From CAWJEL01 sp964647255 (lineage in GTDB: Bacteria > Chloroflexota > Anaerolineae > CG2-30-64-16): 64,000 bases of DNA. The position numbers and the translations under genes were made by a program. Of this stretch, positions 37,517 to 46,300 are shown piece by piece. The notes below the pieces were generated by a model. It had not been told where the DNA came from. It did no database searches and saw only the letters and a program-made list of their open reading frames with translations. Position 1 is the stretch's first letter, and every line of letters starts with the position of its first letter. The stretch is from assembly GCA_964647255.1 (NCBI GenBank), contig CAZYGI010000007.1, forward strand, positions 30,528-94,527. Direction: 5' to 3'.

Positions 37517-38376
37517 CGGCCCTCCCCGGCCAGCGCGGCCCACACGCCCGCAGCCGTCAACGTCTCATAGATGCGCTCGGCCGCCCACTGGTGACCGGAG
37601 GCTGTCAAATGGACTCCGTCCGGCTCGAACGCGTCGCCGGGGGCGCCGGCGCTGAGATCGGCCAACAGCACGCGACGCTGCTCGGCCAACGCCTGAATGC
37701 GTCCGTTGTAGAGACCGTAGCTGCCCTGCCGCGCGCGCGTCTCGGACGTCTCTGTCCCGGCCAGCGGCGTCATGGTCAGCAAGACAGGCCGAGCGCCAAT
37801 GTCCCGCGTCCGCGCGACCAGTGCGGCCAGCGCGGCCGAGAAGCCGGCGGGCGAGGTGCGCGGGAACGGCTGCGGTGCCAGCTCGGGCAGCGGGCCGGAC
37901 AGCCGTCCCAGCCTCCGCCCCAGGCGCTCAGCGCGAACGGCGGCCGCGCGCCAGAGATAGCACCCGGCAGCGCCGGCCGGTAGGCGGCGTTCGTACCAGC
38001 GGTCCAGCGCGTGGCGGGCCGGGTGGCAGTCGTTCAGGCCGAACCCGATCAGCACGAGCCGGGGGCCGACGGCGGCCACATCCCGGACGAAACGGGCATA
38101 GCCCAGCGGGGCCGTGTCGCCCGGCACACCGGCATTGACCATCGTCCAGGCGACGCGCGGATGGTCGGCGCGCAGGCGAGCCAGCAGCGCAGCAGGCCAG
38201 CTCGCAGTGGGGCTCCCAGCAGTGATCGAATCACCCAATGCAACGAGCGTGATCGCGCCCGGCCAGGCCAGGGCAGCGGGAAGCGCCCGCCGCCGATAAC
38301 GCGCACGCAACGCCAGTTCCGCCGCCGCCAGCAAGATCGCGGGGCCCAACAGGAGCACCGACCAGCGCCACCGCAT
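37513..38376 (-). CDS. SGNH/GDSL-family hydrolase
   Basis: 287 residues. After an N-terminal hydrophobic helix, the four SGNH blocks are visible: ALGDSITAG (Ser), NAGVPGD (Gly), GFGLNDC (Asn) and DGVHLTASGH (Asp/His). Family members are esterases or lipases acting on acyl or acetyl groups, often on surface glycans. The single N-terminal helix suggests membrane anchoring with the domain outside. It overlaps pcm by 4 nt. Confidence 0.9.
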   Translation of the reverse strand: MRWRWSVLLLGPAILLAAAELALRARYRRRALPAALAWPGAITLVALGDSITAGSPTASWPAALLARLRADHPRVAWTMVNAGVPGDTAPLGYARFVRDVAAVGPRLVLIGFGLNDCHPARHALDRWYERRLPAGAAGCYLWRAAAVRAERLGRRLGRLSGPLPELAPQPFPRTSPAGFSAALAALVARTRDIGARPVLLTMTPLAGTETSETRARQGSYGLYNGRIQALAEQRRVLLADLSAGAPGDAFEPDGVHLTASGHQWAAERIYETLTAAGVWAALAGEGR

Positions 38377-38468
38377 CGGTCCCTCCGCAAAACGGTTGTG
38401 CCGCTATTGTAGCATCCGGGAGAGCGCGCCGCAAACACCGGACAGCCATCGGGCGCGCCGTGCTGGAC

Positions 38469-39584
38469 TCATGTCCTGGTCAACTGGAGGAATTCAGTCC
38501 GCGTCCGCGCGTCCGTGCGGAACGTACCGCGCATAGCGCTAGTCACCGTGGTGCTGCTCTGTTTCTCAACCCCCCGCATCATCATGCAGAAGTGGCTGGC
38601 CTCGATCACGACACCTGCTCCGAACGGGCTCAGAATCTCCATCATCGCGTCCGCGATCTCGTTGGTCAGGCGTTCCTGGATTTGCAGCCGGCGGGCATAC
38701 ATATCCACCAGTCGCGCGACTTTGCTCAGCCCCAGAATTTTGCCGTTAGGGATATAGCCCACGGTCGCCCGGCCGAAGAAGGGGAGGACATGGTGCTCGC
38801 ACATCGAGTAGAACTCGATTTCTTTGATGATGACCATCTCTTCGCAGCAAGTCTCGAAGATAGCGTCATGAATCACGTCTTCGAGCCGGGTGTGGTACCC
38901 GCTGGTCAGAAAGTCCAGCGCCTTGGCCACGCGCAACGGCGTGCGCAACAGGCCTTCCCGCTCAGGGTCTTCGCCCAGACGCGTGAGCATCTGGTGGATG
39001 AGCGACTCGAACGCCGAATCGTAAACTTCGCCCGCGCCCGCATCAATATCGGTGGCATAATGTGAATCCGCTGTGACAAGAGGAATTTGAGGGTCCATAA
39101 CCTGACGCAACTCCTTTTCTGTGAAGTGCTGCCCGTCGGCGATCTGGCGCAGCGTCAGCCCGATCTCCGGATGAATCCAGTCGGGGGCCAGATCGGCCAG
39201 GGGAACAGCGATGTATGGACGCCGCAGGATGTCCGGGTCAGGGATGTGGCGCCCGTTCAAGTCAAGGATCAGGCGCTCATAAAGCGCGATGTCCAGGTCA
39301 ATAGGCCGCGCCGCGAACTTGTCCGCGGTGCGCACCCGGCCGAGCGCGGCTTCGATGTCTAGCAGGGCGGCCTTGAGGGCGGCCGGCGCGAGTTCCGTTT
39401 TGATCCGCGCCGCGGCGTTGTAGTAGGCCGGCTGGGGCGTGGCCGTTCCCGCGGCCGGCGACTCGTAGATCGGGCTGATGGCAATCAGCCGGATTTCGGC
39501 ATGGCGGCGCAGCCGGGCGAACGCCAGTGGCAAGTTCCGCTCGCGCTCGATATTGCTACCGACGGCAATGAGAACCTGGGGCAC
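38469..39584 (-). CDS. folK/folE: Fused FolK-FolE: HPPK plus GTP cyclohydrolase I
   Basis: 371 residues holding two folate enzymes in one chain. Residues 1-155 are 6-hydroxymethyl-dihydropterin pyrophosphokinase (IAVGSNIERERNL, YNAAARI, LGRVRTADKFAARPIDLDIALY). After a linker, residues 185-371 are GTP cyclohydrolase IA, with SMCEHHVLPFFGRATVGYIP (zinc ligands Cys262 and His265) and SHFCMMMRGV (Cys333). FolE makes dihydroneopterin triphosphate and FolK acts two steps later, with FolB between; folB is 3 nt upstream in the same operon. FolB-FolK fusions are known to me, but a FolK-FolE order is uncommon. No internal start with a good ribosome site is seen for the FolE part. Confidence 0.93.
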   Translation of the reverse strand: MPQVLIAVGSNIERERNLPLAFARLRRHAEIRLIAISPIYESPAAGTATPQPAYYNAAARIKTELAPAALKAALLDIEAALGRVRTADKFAARPIDLDIALYERLILDLNGRHIPDPDILRRPYIAVPLADLAPDWIHPEIGLTLRQIADGQHFTEKELRQVMDPQIPLVTADSHYATDIDAGAGEVYDSAFESLIHQMLTRLGEDPEREGLLRTPLRVAKALDFLTSGYHTRLEDVIHDAIFETCCEEMVIIKEIEFYSMCEHHVLPFFGRATVGYIPNGKILGLSKVARLVDMYARRLQIQERLTNEIADAMMEILSPFGAGVVIEASHFCMMMRGVEKQSSTTVTSAMRGTFRTDARTRTEFLQLTRT

Positions 39585-39587
39585 CGT

Positions 39588-40019
39588 TTATGCCTCCATG
39601 TCCGACCGCCGCCGATAGATCGCCACACCCACCGAACGCGCAAACCGAAGGGCGCCCGGCTTTTCCACCGAGAGCTCCACCGCCTGCACGCGCGCGTCCT
39701 GCGCGAAGCAGAGCGCGACCAGGTCGGCGGCCAGGCGCTCAACCAGGAACGGTTGAGCCGTCTCGATATGCGCGATCATGGCCTTCGCGACGGTGCGATA
39801 ATTGACCGCATCCGCAACGTCATCGCTTGCGCCGGCCGGCCGCGTGTCAACATGCAGTGTAGCATTGACAACGATGTCCTGCCGGTTGCGCCGCTCCTCC
39901 GCGTTGATACCGACGATCCCGCGCACCATGAGATCGCGGATCAGGACGCGGTCGAGTGAGCCGGCCGCTGCCGCGGCTCCGGCGTCGCCCGACATGATGG
40001 CTTGATTGGACGTTGACAT
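39588..40019 (-). CDS. folB: Dihydroneopterin aldolase
   Basis: 143 residues, cleaving dihydroneopterin to 6-hydroxymethyl-dihydropterin. Motifs are VLIRDLMVRGIVGINAEERRNRQDIVVNATL, DDVADAVNYRTVAKAMIAHIE and VELSVEKPGALRFARSVGVAIYR. The first 15 or so residues are a low-complexity extension; Met at 39995 is an alternative start. The gene is followed after 3 nt by the FolK-FolE fusion, forming a compact folate operon. Confidence 0.93.
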   Translation of the reverse strand: MSTSNQAIMSGDAGAAAAAGSLDRVLIRDLMVRGIVGINAEERRNRQDIVVNATLHVDTRPAGASDDVADAVNYRTVAKAMIAHIETAQPFLVERLAADLVALCFAQDARVQAVELSVEKPGALRFARSVGVAIYRRRSDMEA

Positions 40020-40185
40020 GTCTCTCCGGCTCCATTTCCGGCAGCACCTCTGCGGCCGGGATCGCGCAGGGAGGCGCACCTGGATGAATTTGTCCGGCGC
40101 GGGTGGATTTCGCCGGCTCTGGGCCAGATTATGCCACAAACCGGCAGAATCGCGCGTAGCGAGGATTCCAACGCCTTAAGAACCT

Positions 40186-40213
40186 GGCCCGGCAGGCGTC
40201 TGCCTGCCGGGCC
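40186..40213 (-). terminator. 12-bp hairpin after proS, weak terminator
   Basis: Perfect stem GGCCCGGCAGGC (40186-40197 with 40202-40213), loop 4 nt, followed on the minus strand by AGGTTCTTAA. The T-run is poor, so termination may be inefficient. Confidence 0.5.
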
Positions 40214-40250
40214 ACACAGGATGGGCGATCCCCCTCAGCCGGGATCGAGA

Positions 40251-41699
40251 TCAATACGCCCGCGCGAAGATCGCGATGCGGTCGGTCGGCTGGCCGGTGT
40301 AGAAGCAGACCCCCTCACCTTCGGGCTTTTCGAACGGGAAGCACCGGATGGTCGCCTTGGTCTCCTCTTTGATCCGATCCTCGTCCTCGCTGCTGCCGGC
40401 CCAGTGCACGCGGATGAAGCCGCCCGGGCCTTCGAGCACCTGCCGAAACTCGTCGTAGCTCGCCACGCGGCGGGTGTTGGCGTCCCGGAACGCGATCGCG
40501 CGATGGAGCATGTTCGCCTGGATGGCCGCCAACATATCCCGCGTCGCGTTGACGATGCCTGCCACCGGCACGCCGAATGTCTTGCCCTCTTTGCCCGGGA
40601 TGTCGCGGCGGGCGAAGACAACCGCGTTCTGCTCCACATCGCGCGGACCGATCTCAATGCGCAGCGGGACCCCGCGCATCTCCCAGTCGTTGTACTTGTA
40701 CCCCGCGTTGAACTCCTCGCGGGCGTCGAGCTTGACCCGGATGCCTGCGGCCTTGAGGGTCGCGGCGACCTGGTCGGCCAGGGCCAGCACCGGGCCGCGC
40801 TCGACGTCCTTGCGCCAGATCGGCACGATGACTGCCTGGTGCGGCGCCAGTCGCGGCGGCAGCATCAGCCCCTGGTCGTCGCCGTGGGCCATGATGATCG
40901 CGCCGACCATGCGGGTACTCAACCCCCAACTGGTTGTCCACGCGTAATCGAATTCGTTATTTTGGTTCAAGAACTTGATGTCAAACGCCCTGGCGAAGTT
41001 CTGGCCCAGGAAGTGGCTGGTGCCCGATTGCAGCGCCCAACCATTGCCCATCATCGCCTCAATGGTGTAGCTGGCGACCGCGCCGGCGAACTTCTCGCGG
41101 TCGCTCTTCCGGCCCTGGATCACCGGGATGGCAGCCTCGTTGATCGCAAAGTCGGCGTAGACGCCCAGCATCCGCTGCGTCTCCTCCTCGGCCTCCTCGC
41201 GAGTGGCGTGTGCGGTGTGGCCTTCCTGCCACAGGAACTCCGTTGTGCGCAGGAAGAGCCGCGTGCGCAGCTCCCAACGAACGACGTTCGCCCACTGGTT
41301 GATCAGGATCGGCAGGTCGCGGTACGAGCGCACCCACTGGCTGTACATGTGGCCAATGATCGTCTCGGACGTCGGGCGGACGACCAACGGCTCATCGAGT
41401 TCCTTGCCACCGCCGTGCGTCACCACGGCCAGTTCCGGCGCAAAGCCCTCGACATGCTCGGCCTCGCGCTGGAGGAAACTCATCGGGATGAAGAGCGGGA
41501 AGTACGCGTTGACATGGCCGGTCTCCTTGAACCGGCGATCCAGCGCGGCCTGGATATTCTCCCAAAGCGTGTATCCGTAGGGCCGGATGACCATGCACCC
41601 CTTCACCGGGGAATAATCGGCCAGCTCAGCCTTCTGAACGACGTCGGTGTACCATTTCGAATAATCTTCGCTGCGTGGCGTCACACCTTTTTCGGACAT
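40251..41699 (-). CDS. proS: Prolyl-tRNA synthetase, short archaeal/eukaryote-like type
   Basis: 482 residues, class II synthetase. The start KGVTPRSEDYSKWYTDVVQKAELADYSPVKGCMVIRPYGYTLWENIQ and VRPTSETIIGHMYSQWVRSYRDLP are those of the type without the large bacterial editing insert. The C-terminal region has CFPFEKPEGEGVCFYTGQP. It charges tRNA-Pro. The ATG at 41699 has AGGAG 8 nt upstream; an upstream in-frame extension is not supported. No T-box was found before it, in contrast to leuS. Confidence 0.95.
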   Translation of the reverse strand: MSEKGVTPRSEDYSKWYTDVVQKAELADYSPVKGCMVIRPYGYTLWENIQAALDRRFKETGHVNAYFPLFIPMSFLQREAEHVEGFAPELAVVTHGGGKELDEPLVVRPTSETIIGHMYSQWVRSYRDLPILINQWANVVRWELRTRLFLRTTEFLWQEGHTAHATREEAEEETQRMLGVYADFAINEAAIPVIQGRKSDREKFAGAVASYTIEAMMGNGWALQSGTSHFLGQNFARAFDIKFLNQNNEFDYAWTTSWGLSTRMVGAIIMAHGDDQGLMLPPRLAPHQAVIVPIWRKDVERGPVLALADQVAATLKAAGIRVKLDAREEFNAGYKYNDWEMRGVPLRIEIGPRDVEQNAVVFARRDIPGKEGKTFGVPVAGIVNATRDMLAAIQANMLHRAIAFRDANTRRVASYDEFRQVLEGPGGFIRVHWAGSSEDEDRIKEETKATIRCFPFEKPEGEGVCFYTGQPTDRIAIFARAY

Positions 41700-41756
41700 G
41701 GTAAGTTCTCCTATGCGCTCGAACCCCTTATCAGGGATGAGTTCGTTGATGGGAAA

Positions 41757-41832
41757 CGTAACGAGTGACGAGTGATCTACCCGCACAAGCCGCCTTCGGA
41801 TGACTCGTCACCGATTACCTGTTATTCGTTGC
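41757..41832. repeat. Palindromic short repeats upstream of proS
   Basis: ACGAGTG occurs twice in tandem (41761-41774) and is mirrored by GACTCGTCACC and TTATTCGTT on the right. It is the same style of 7-bp repeat element as elsewhere in the window. Confidence 0.65.
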
Positions 41833-41865
41833 TACTTAGCTCGCCCTCCTACCCGCAGGATCGGC

Positions 41866-42417
41866 TCATCCTGCGGGCGGAGGGCCGGGCGGTGTTGGGG
41901 GCTCGGCCAAGACCGAAAGAACATCCGCCGGTGCGGCGACAATGTGCGCCAGCGATGCAATGGAATGGCCCAGATCTGTGTGCGCCAGCCAGGCGTCCAC
42001 CACGGCCTGCCAGTCGGCGCCGAGGAGGACCAGCGGCGCGCCGGCCAGCGAGCGGGTCTGCAGGAGGCTCCAGGCCAGGGTGACCTCCGAAAGCGTGCCG
42101 ATGCCGCCGCGGACGGCCACGAACCCATCCGAGCGGTCGAGCATGATCGTCAGGCGTTCTAGCAGCGAGGCAGCTTTGATCTCCTCGGTCAGCCACGGGT
42201 TCGCCGGCGCGGGATCGAAGATCGCGCACGTGACCCCGATGACCCGGCCGCCGGCCTCCGCTGCGCCGCGGCTGACCGCACCCATGCTGCCCCCGTAGCC
42301 CCCGCTGAGCACCGCATAGCCGGCGCGCGCCAACACGCCGCCCAGTTCATAAGCCTCGCGGTAGTACTGGCTGCTCTCCGCGCGCCGCGAGCTGCCAAAC
42401 ACCCCGATCGTCTTCAT
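41866..42417 (-). CDS. LOG-family / TIGR00725-like Rossmann protein
   Basis: 183 residues of the SLOG superfamily. The N-terminus IGVFGSSRRAE, the loop LSGGYGGSMGAVSRGA and the pocket VRGGIGTLSEV (PGGxGTxxE-like, Pro replaced by Arg) match lysine-decarboxylase-like LOG proteins, which can be nucleotide phosphoribohydrolases. The change in the PGG motif makes catalytic activity uncertain. The C-terminus is Pro-rich. It starts right after a GAGGGGGGG ribosome site. Confidence 0.8.
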   Translation of the reverse strand: MKTIGVFGSSRRAESSQYYREAYELGGVLARAGYAVLSGGYGGSMGAVSRGAAEAGGRVIGVTCAIFDPAPANPWLTEEIKAASLLERLTIMLDRSDGFVAVRGGIGTLSEVTLAWSLLQTRSLAGAPLVLLGADWQAVVDAWLAHTDLGHSIASLAHIVAAPADVLSVLAEPPTPPGPPPAG

Positions 42418-42435
42418 CCCCCCCTCGTTCCTTTC

Positions 42436-42477
42436 GCTCCCCGCTCCCCGCCCTACGCTCTACGCTCCCCGCTCTAC
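42436..42477. repeat. Heptamer tandem repeat (GCTCYMC)6 overlapping a stop codon
   Basis: Six 7-bp units in phase (GCTCCCC, GCTCCCC, GCCCTAC, GCTCTAC, GCTCCCC, GCTCTAC). The stop codon of the phosphoesterase gene (42474-42476) is inside the last unit, as in the array at the end of argB. Confidence 0.88.
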
Positions 42478-43157
42478 CGGCTGCTGCTGACCAGTTCCCA
42501 GCCCTGCCCCTCGCGGCGTTGGACCAGCTCCAACACGCGGTAGCCGTACGTGTTGATAATGCGCGTTCCTTCGTACTCCGTCTCAGTCACCTCGTTACGA
42601 TTATAGATGTGCTGGTGACCGTGAAGCATCAGTGTGGGCCGGAACCTGCGCAGCAACCCCAGGTAGGTGTCAAAGCCCTGATGCGGTAAATCTTCGCCGT
42701 CATGGATGCCGCGGGGCGGGGCATGGGTGACGAGGATGTCCAGGCCACGTCCGAAGCGCAGCCGATTGAGATACAGTTGCGACCCCAGGCGGAGCGCCTG
42801 CATCTTCACCTCAGTCTCGCTGTATTGGAAAGGCGCACCGGGATTATAAACCCGGCACCCTTCCAGTCCCGCCAACAGCAATCCCGCATGGTTCACGGCC
42901 CGCATGTGCAGGTTGGTGGCCCAGGTGAAGGTCTCAGCGCCGCCATGCGCCAGGGGATCACTCGACCGGACAATGACCTTATCGTGGTTGCCATGCACGT
43001 AGCAGAGCGGCCGGTCCAGCAAACCCACGATATACTCAAGGTAGTAGTAAGGCAGGTCGCCGCACGCCACAATGAGATCAATCGTGCCTACGCGCTCGCG
43101 GATGTAAGGCCCGTAGAGCACCGGTTCCACCATATCGCTGACCGTCAAAATACGCAT
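42474..43157 (-). CDS. Calcineurin-like metallophosphoesterase
   Basis: 227 residues. Metal-binding blocks VACGDLPY, YVHGNHDKVI, LVTHAPPRG and MLHGHQHIYNR are present. The first block, normally DxH, reads SDMVEP here, so the His of that motif is missing. Small phosphoesterases of this class act on nucleotides or phosphoproteins; the substrate is unknown. It has its own promoter upstream. Confidence 0.87.
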   Translation of the reverse strand: MRILTVSDMVEPVLYGPYIRERVGTIDLIVACGDLPYYYLEYIVGLLDRPLCYVHGNHDKVIVRSSDPLAHGGAETFTWATNLHMRAVNHAGLLLAGLEGCRVYNPGAPFQYSETEVKMQALRLGSQLYLNRLRFGRGLDILVTHAPPRGIHDGEDLPHQGFDTYLGLLRRFRPTLMLHGHQHIYNRNEVTETEYEGTRIINTYGYRVLELVQRREGQGWELVSSSR

Positions 43158-43242
43158 GGCAATCCCACGGCGCCGCCGGATAAGCCTCCCTGTTTCAGAA
43201 TCGCGGCGGGATATGTTACAGACAGCAGTCCACCGGGCCGGC

Positions 43243-43272
43243 AGTATAACATGCTCGCCGCGCGCCTGTCAA
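43243..43272 (-). promoter_or_regulatory. Promoter of the phosphoesterase gene
   Basis: -35 TTGACA (43267-43272), 18-nt spacer, -10 TATACT (43243-43248). Confidence 0.8.
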
Positions 43273-43396
43273 CGAGTCGGCCAGGTTCGTCATGTGATCC
43301 GCGTGCCATTTGCGCCGTTTTGACGTCTTGTATTGATGGATGTGCGGCTACGGCGCCGTACAACGGGGCGCCGCGCGGCTGCGGAAGGAGGTTGAC

Positions 43397-46300
43397 ATGT
43401 TCATTCGTGGATTCGCCCGGGTGGTTGTGGCGGTAGGGGCATGTCTTGCTCTCGGGTTCGGAGGCGAAGCGCTGGCGCGGGCAACGGGATTCACGCCCAG
43501 GTCCCGAAACAGCGCACCGCCTCTCTCAAGCGCCACCGCATCGGAGGCGGCCGGTGCATGGCGTTCGGGCGGGCCGTATGGCGGCGACGTGCAGGCGTTG
43601 GCGCTGTCTCCCGCGTTCCGTACCGATGGCTTGGCGCTGGCCGGCGGCTGGCGCACGGGCGGCTACGGCGTCACCGGCGGTTACGGGATCGTCCGCACCA
43701 CCGACGGCGGCGCTTCGTGGCATGATCTCCAGGATGAAAACCACCGCTGGCCGATCTACGATCTTGCGCTCTCTGCTGCCTTCGCCTCGGATCAGACCGC
43801 ATTTGCCGGCACGGAGGTCGGCCTGCTGTGCAGCACCGACCGCGGGGACACCTGGACCACCCTCTACGGCGGCCTGCCCGGCTGCGAGCACGGTTCTCGC
43901 TGCGCCATCGGCCGGGTGCGCCTCTCGCCGGCATTCAACCTGGATGGCACAGTGCTGGCGGCCCAGTCGGTGCTGGCAGACGCCTCCGCCTACCTGTACC
44001 GCTCGACCGATCGCGGCGTCTCCTGGACGCGCATCCTGACCGGAACCGTGACCGCACCCGCGTTCTCGCGGGATTTCGCGACGAATCATATCGTCTTCGC
44101 CGCGCAGTTCGACGGCCTCGGCGCCACCCGTCTGCTGCGCTCCACGGATGCTGGCCTGACCTGGACGGAGGCCAAGCGCCTGACCGGCGTCCAGGTGAAC
44201 GACATCCTGGAGACGTACGACGGTGCGCTGCTCCTGGCGACCGGCGACGGGGTCCTGCGCCTCGTGGCAGACGGCGACACGTACATCGTCCAGGAGACCA
44301 ACCCGAACACCGACGCCGCGGTGAACCGCCTGGCGACGGCCGGCGATCATCAGTACGCCGCCGGCGAGAACGGCCTGTTCATCAGCCTGAGCGATGGCCG
44401 CCGGTGGGATCGCTACGCCGATACGCCGGCAGTCCCGTTCCGCGCCGTTGCTCCGTGCCCGCTCTGGGGCGAGTGCCACAGCCTGCTCGCCGGCACGCAC
44501 ACTGGCCTGCTCTTCACCCCAGACGATAACCTGGTCGCAACGCGCTGGCTGCCGGGGCCGCATCCGGCCCCGGCAGCCAGTGTGGCCGCGTCGCCGGCTT
44601 ACGAGGCCGACGGCATGCTCTTCGCGGGCACCGATCACGGCATCTTCCGCAGCACCGATCGCGGCGGAGCGTGGCAATTGATGGTTGCAGGTGCGCCGGC
44701 CGGCGACGACACCGCATTCCCGGCCGTGCGACTCTCACCCGCCTTCGCGGCCGATGGCACCGTATTCGCCACCTTCGAGAACGTGCGGCTGGCGCAGACT
44801 GCGCTTTACAAGTCCACGGATCGCGGTGTTTCGTGGACGATCTACCCGGCGGTGGGCGGGGGCCGGGCGCTGGCCGTTTCACCGGCCTATGCCGCTGACC
44901 ACACGGTCTTCTTCGGCCGGGGCGACCGGCTCTTCAAATCTACCGACGGCGGCGCAACGTGGGCCAGCACTCCGATGGCAGCGGCCGAGGAAGGCTTCAT
45001 CACCTTCGCTCTGGAAGCCTCGCCGGCCTACGCGGCCGACCGCACGCTGTTCGCCACCGGGTACGGCCAGGTGCGGCGCAGCACCGACGGCGGCGCAACG
45101 TGGGCCAGCCAGCACAGCTACGCGCCCTCCTACGGCCTGGCGATCTCACCGAACTATGCGGCCGACCGCACGGTCTGGCACACCTATCGGGCAATCGAAG
45201 GCGTGGGCGATGGCACCCCGGAAAGCGGCGTCTTGCGCACCACCGACGGCGGTGCGATCTGGAGCTTCGCCACCTTCGGCCTGCCCGGAACCTACGAGCC
45301 GTTTCCGATCCCGCTCGCCGCCTCGCCGCGCTTCGCCGCGGACAAGACCCTCTTCACCATGCTGACCGGCCAGCCGCTTTCGGGGCAGACGCACGATCTC
45401 TATCGGGCACAAGATGGCGGGAACGGATGGGTGAACCTGGGGCCGGCGCCCGGCAACCCGAACCCCCAGGCGCTCACGGCAACCGCCCTCAGCGCAGGCT
45501 GGCTGACTGCGCATGTCGCCACCGACCGCGGCGTATGGCATTACGACACAGGCTGCCGGGAGCTGGTCACAGCCGGCGGGTTCGAGGGCGGCGCGGAGCT
45601 GGACAACTTCTGGCGCCGCGTCCAAACACCCATCCTTGCCGCGTACAGCAGCGCCCGGTTCCACAGCGGCGGCCAGAGCCTTCGCACCGGCATTGACGGC
45701 GCCGCCGACAAATACGGCTACTCCTCCGCCCAACAGGAGCTGACGATCCCCGCGGATGCGGCGAGCGCGGAGCTGACCTTCTGGTGGTATCCGATCTCGG
45801 CGGAAGGGCCGCTGGCGGCCGCGGAGGCGGCTGCGCTCGAAAACACCCGCGCGGGCGACGCCAGCCGCCTCTTGTCGGCCGGGCTGACCGACGACCGCCA
45901 GTACGCGCTGCTGCTGGACACCAACGGCGGGATCCTCAAGACGCTGATGTTCACCCGGAGCAATGCCAAAGCCTGGCAACAGGCCAGCTTCGACCTGACC
46001 GCCTATCGCGGACGCACGGTGCGCATCCACTTCGAGACGTTCAACGACGGCGATGGCCGCAGCACGGCGATGTACGTAGACGACGTTTCGCTCCGGGCGT
46101 GCTGGCCCGCGGCGCCGACGCCATCGCCTACGGCCACGCTCACGCGGACGCCCAGCGTCACGCCCACTCGCGGGCCGGTCCGGCCGCAAAGCTTCCTGCC
46201 CCTGATGGTCAAGAATTATCCGTCGCGCGTTACACCGACGGCGACGCGCACGCCGACGCCGAGTGCCACGCCCTCCCGGACACCGACAGGCTCACGGACG

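Noticed and set aside
41700..41865. T-box or other amino-acid riboswitch upstream of proS
   Set aside because: The leader holds only short palindromic repeats; the T-box 14-mer and Stem I motifs are missing.
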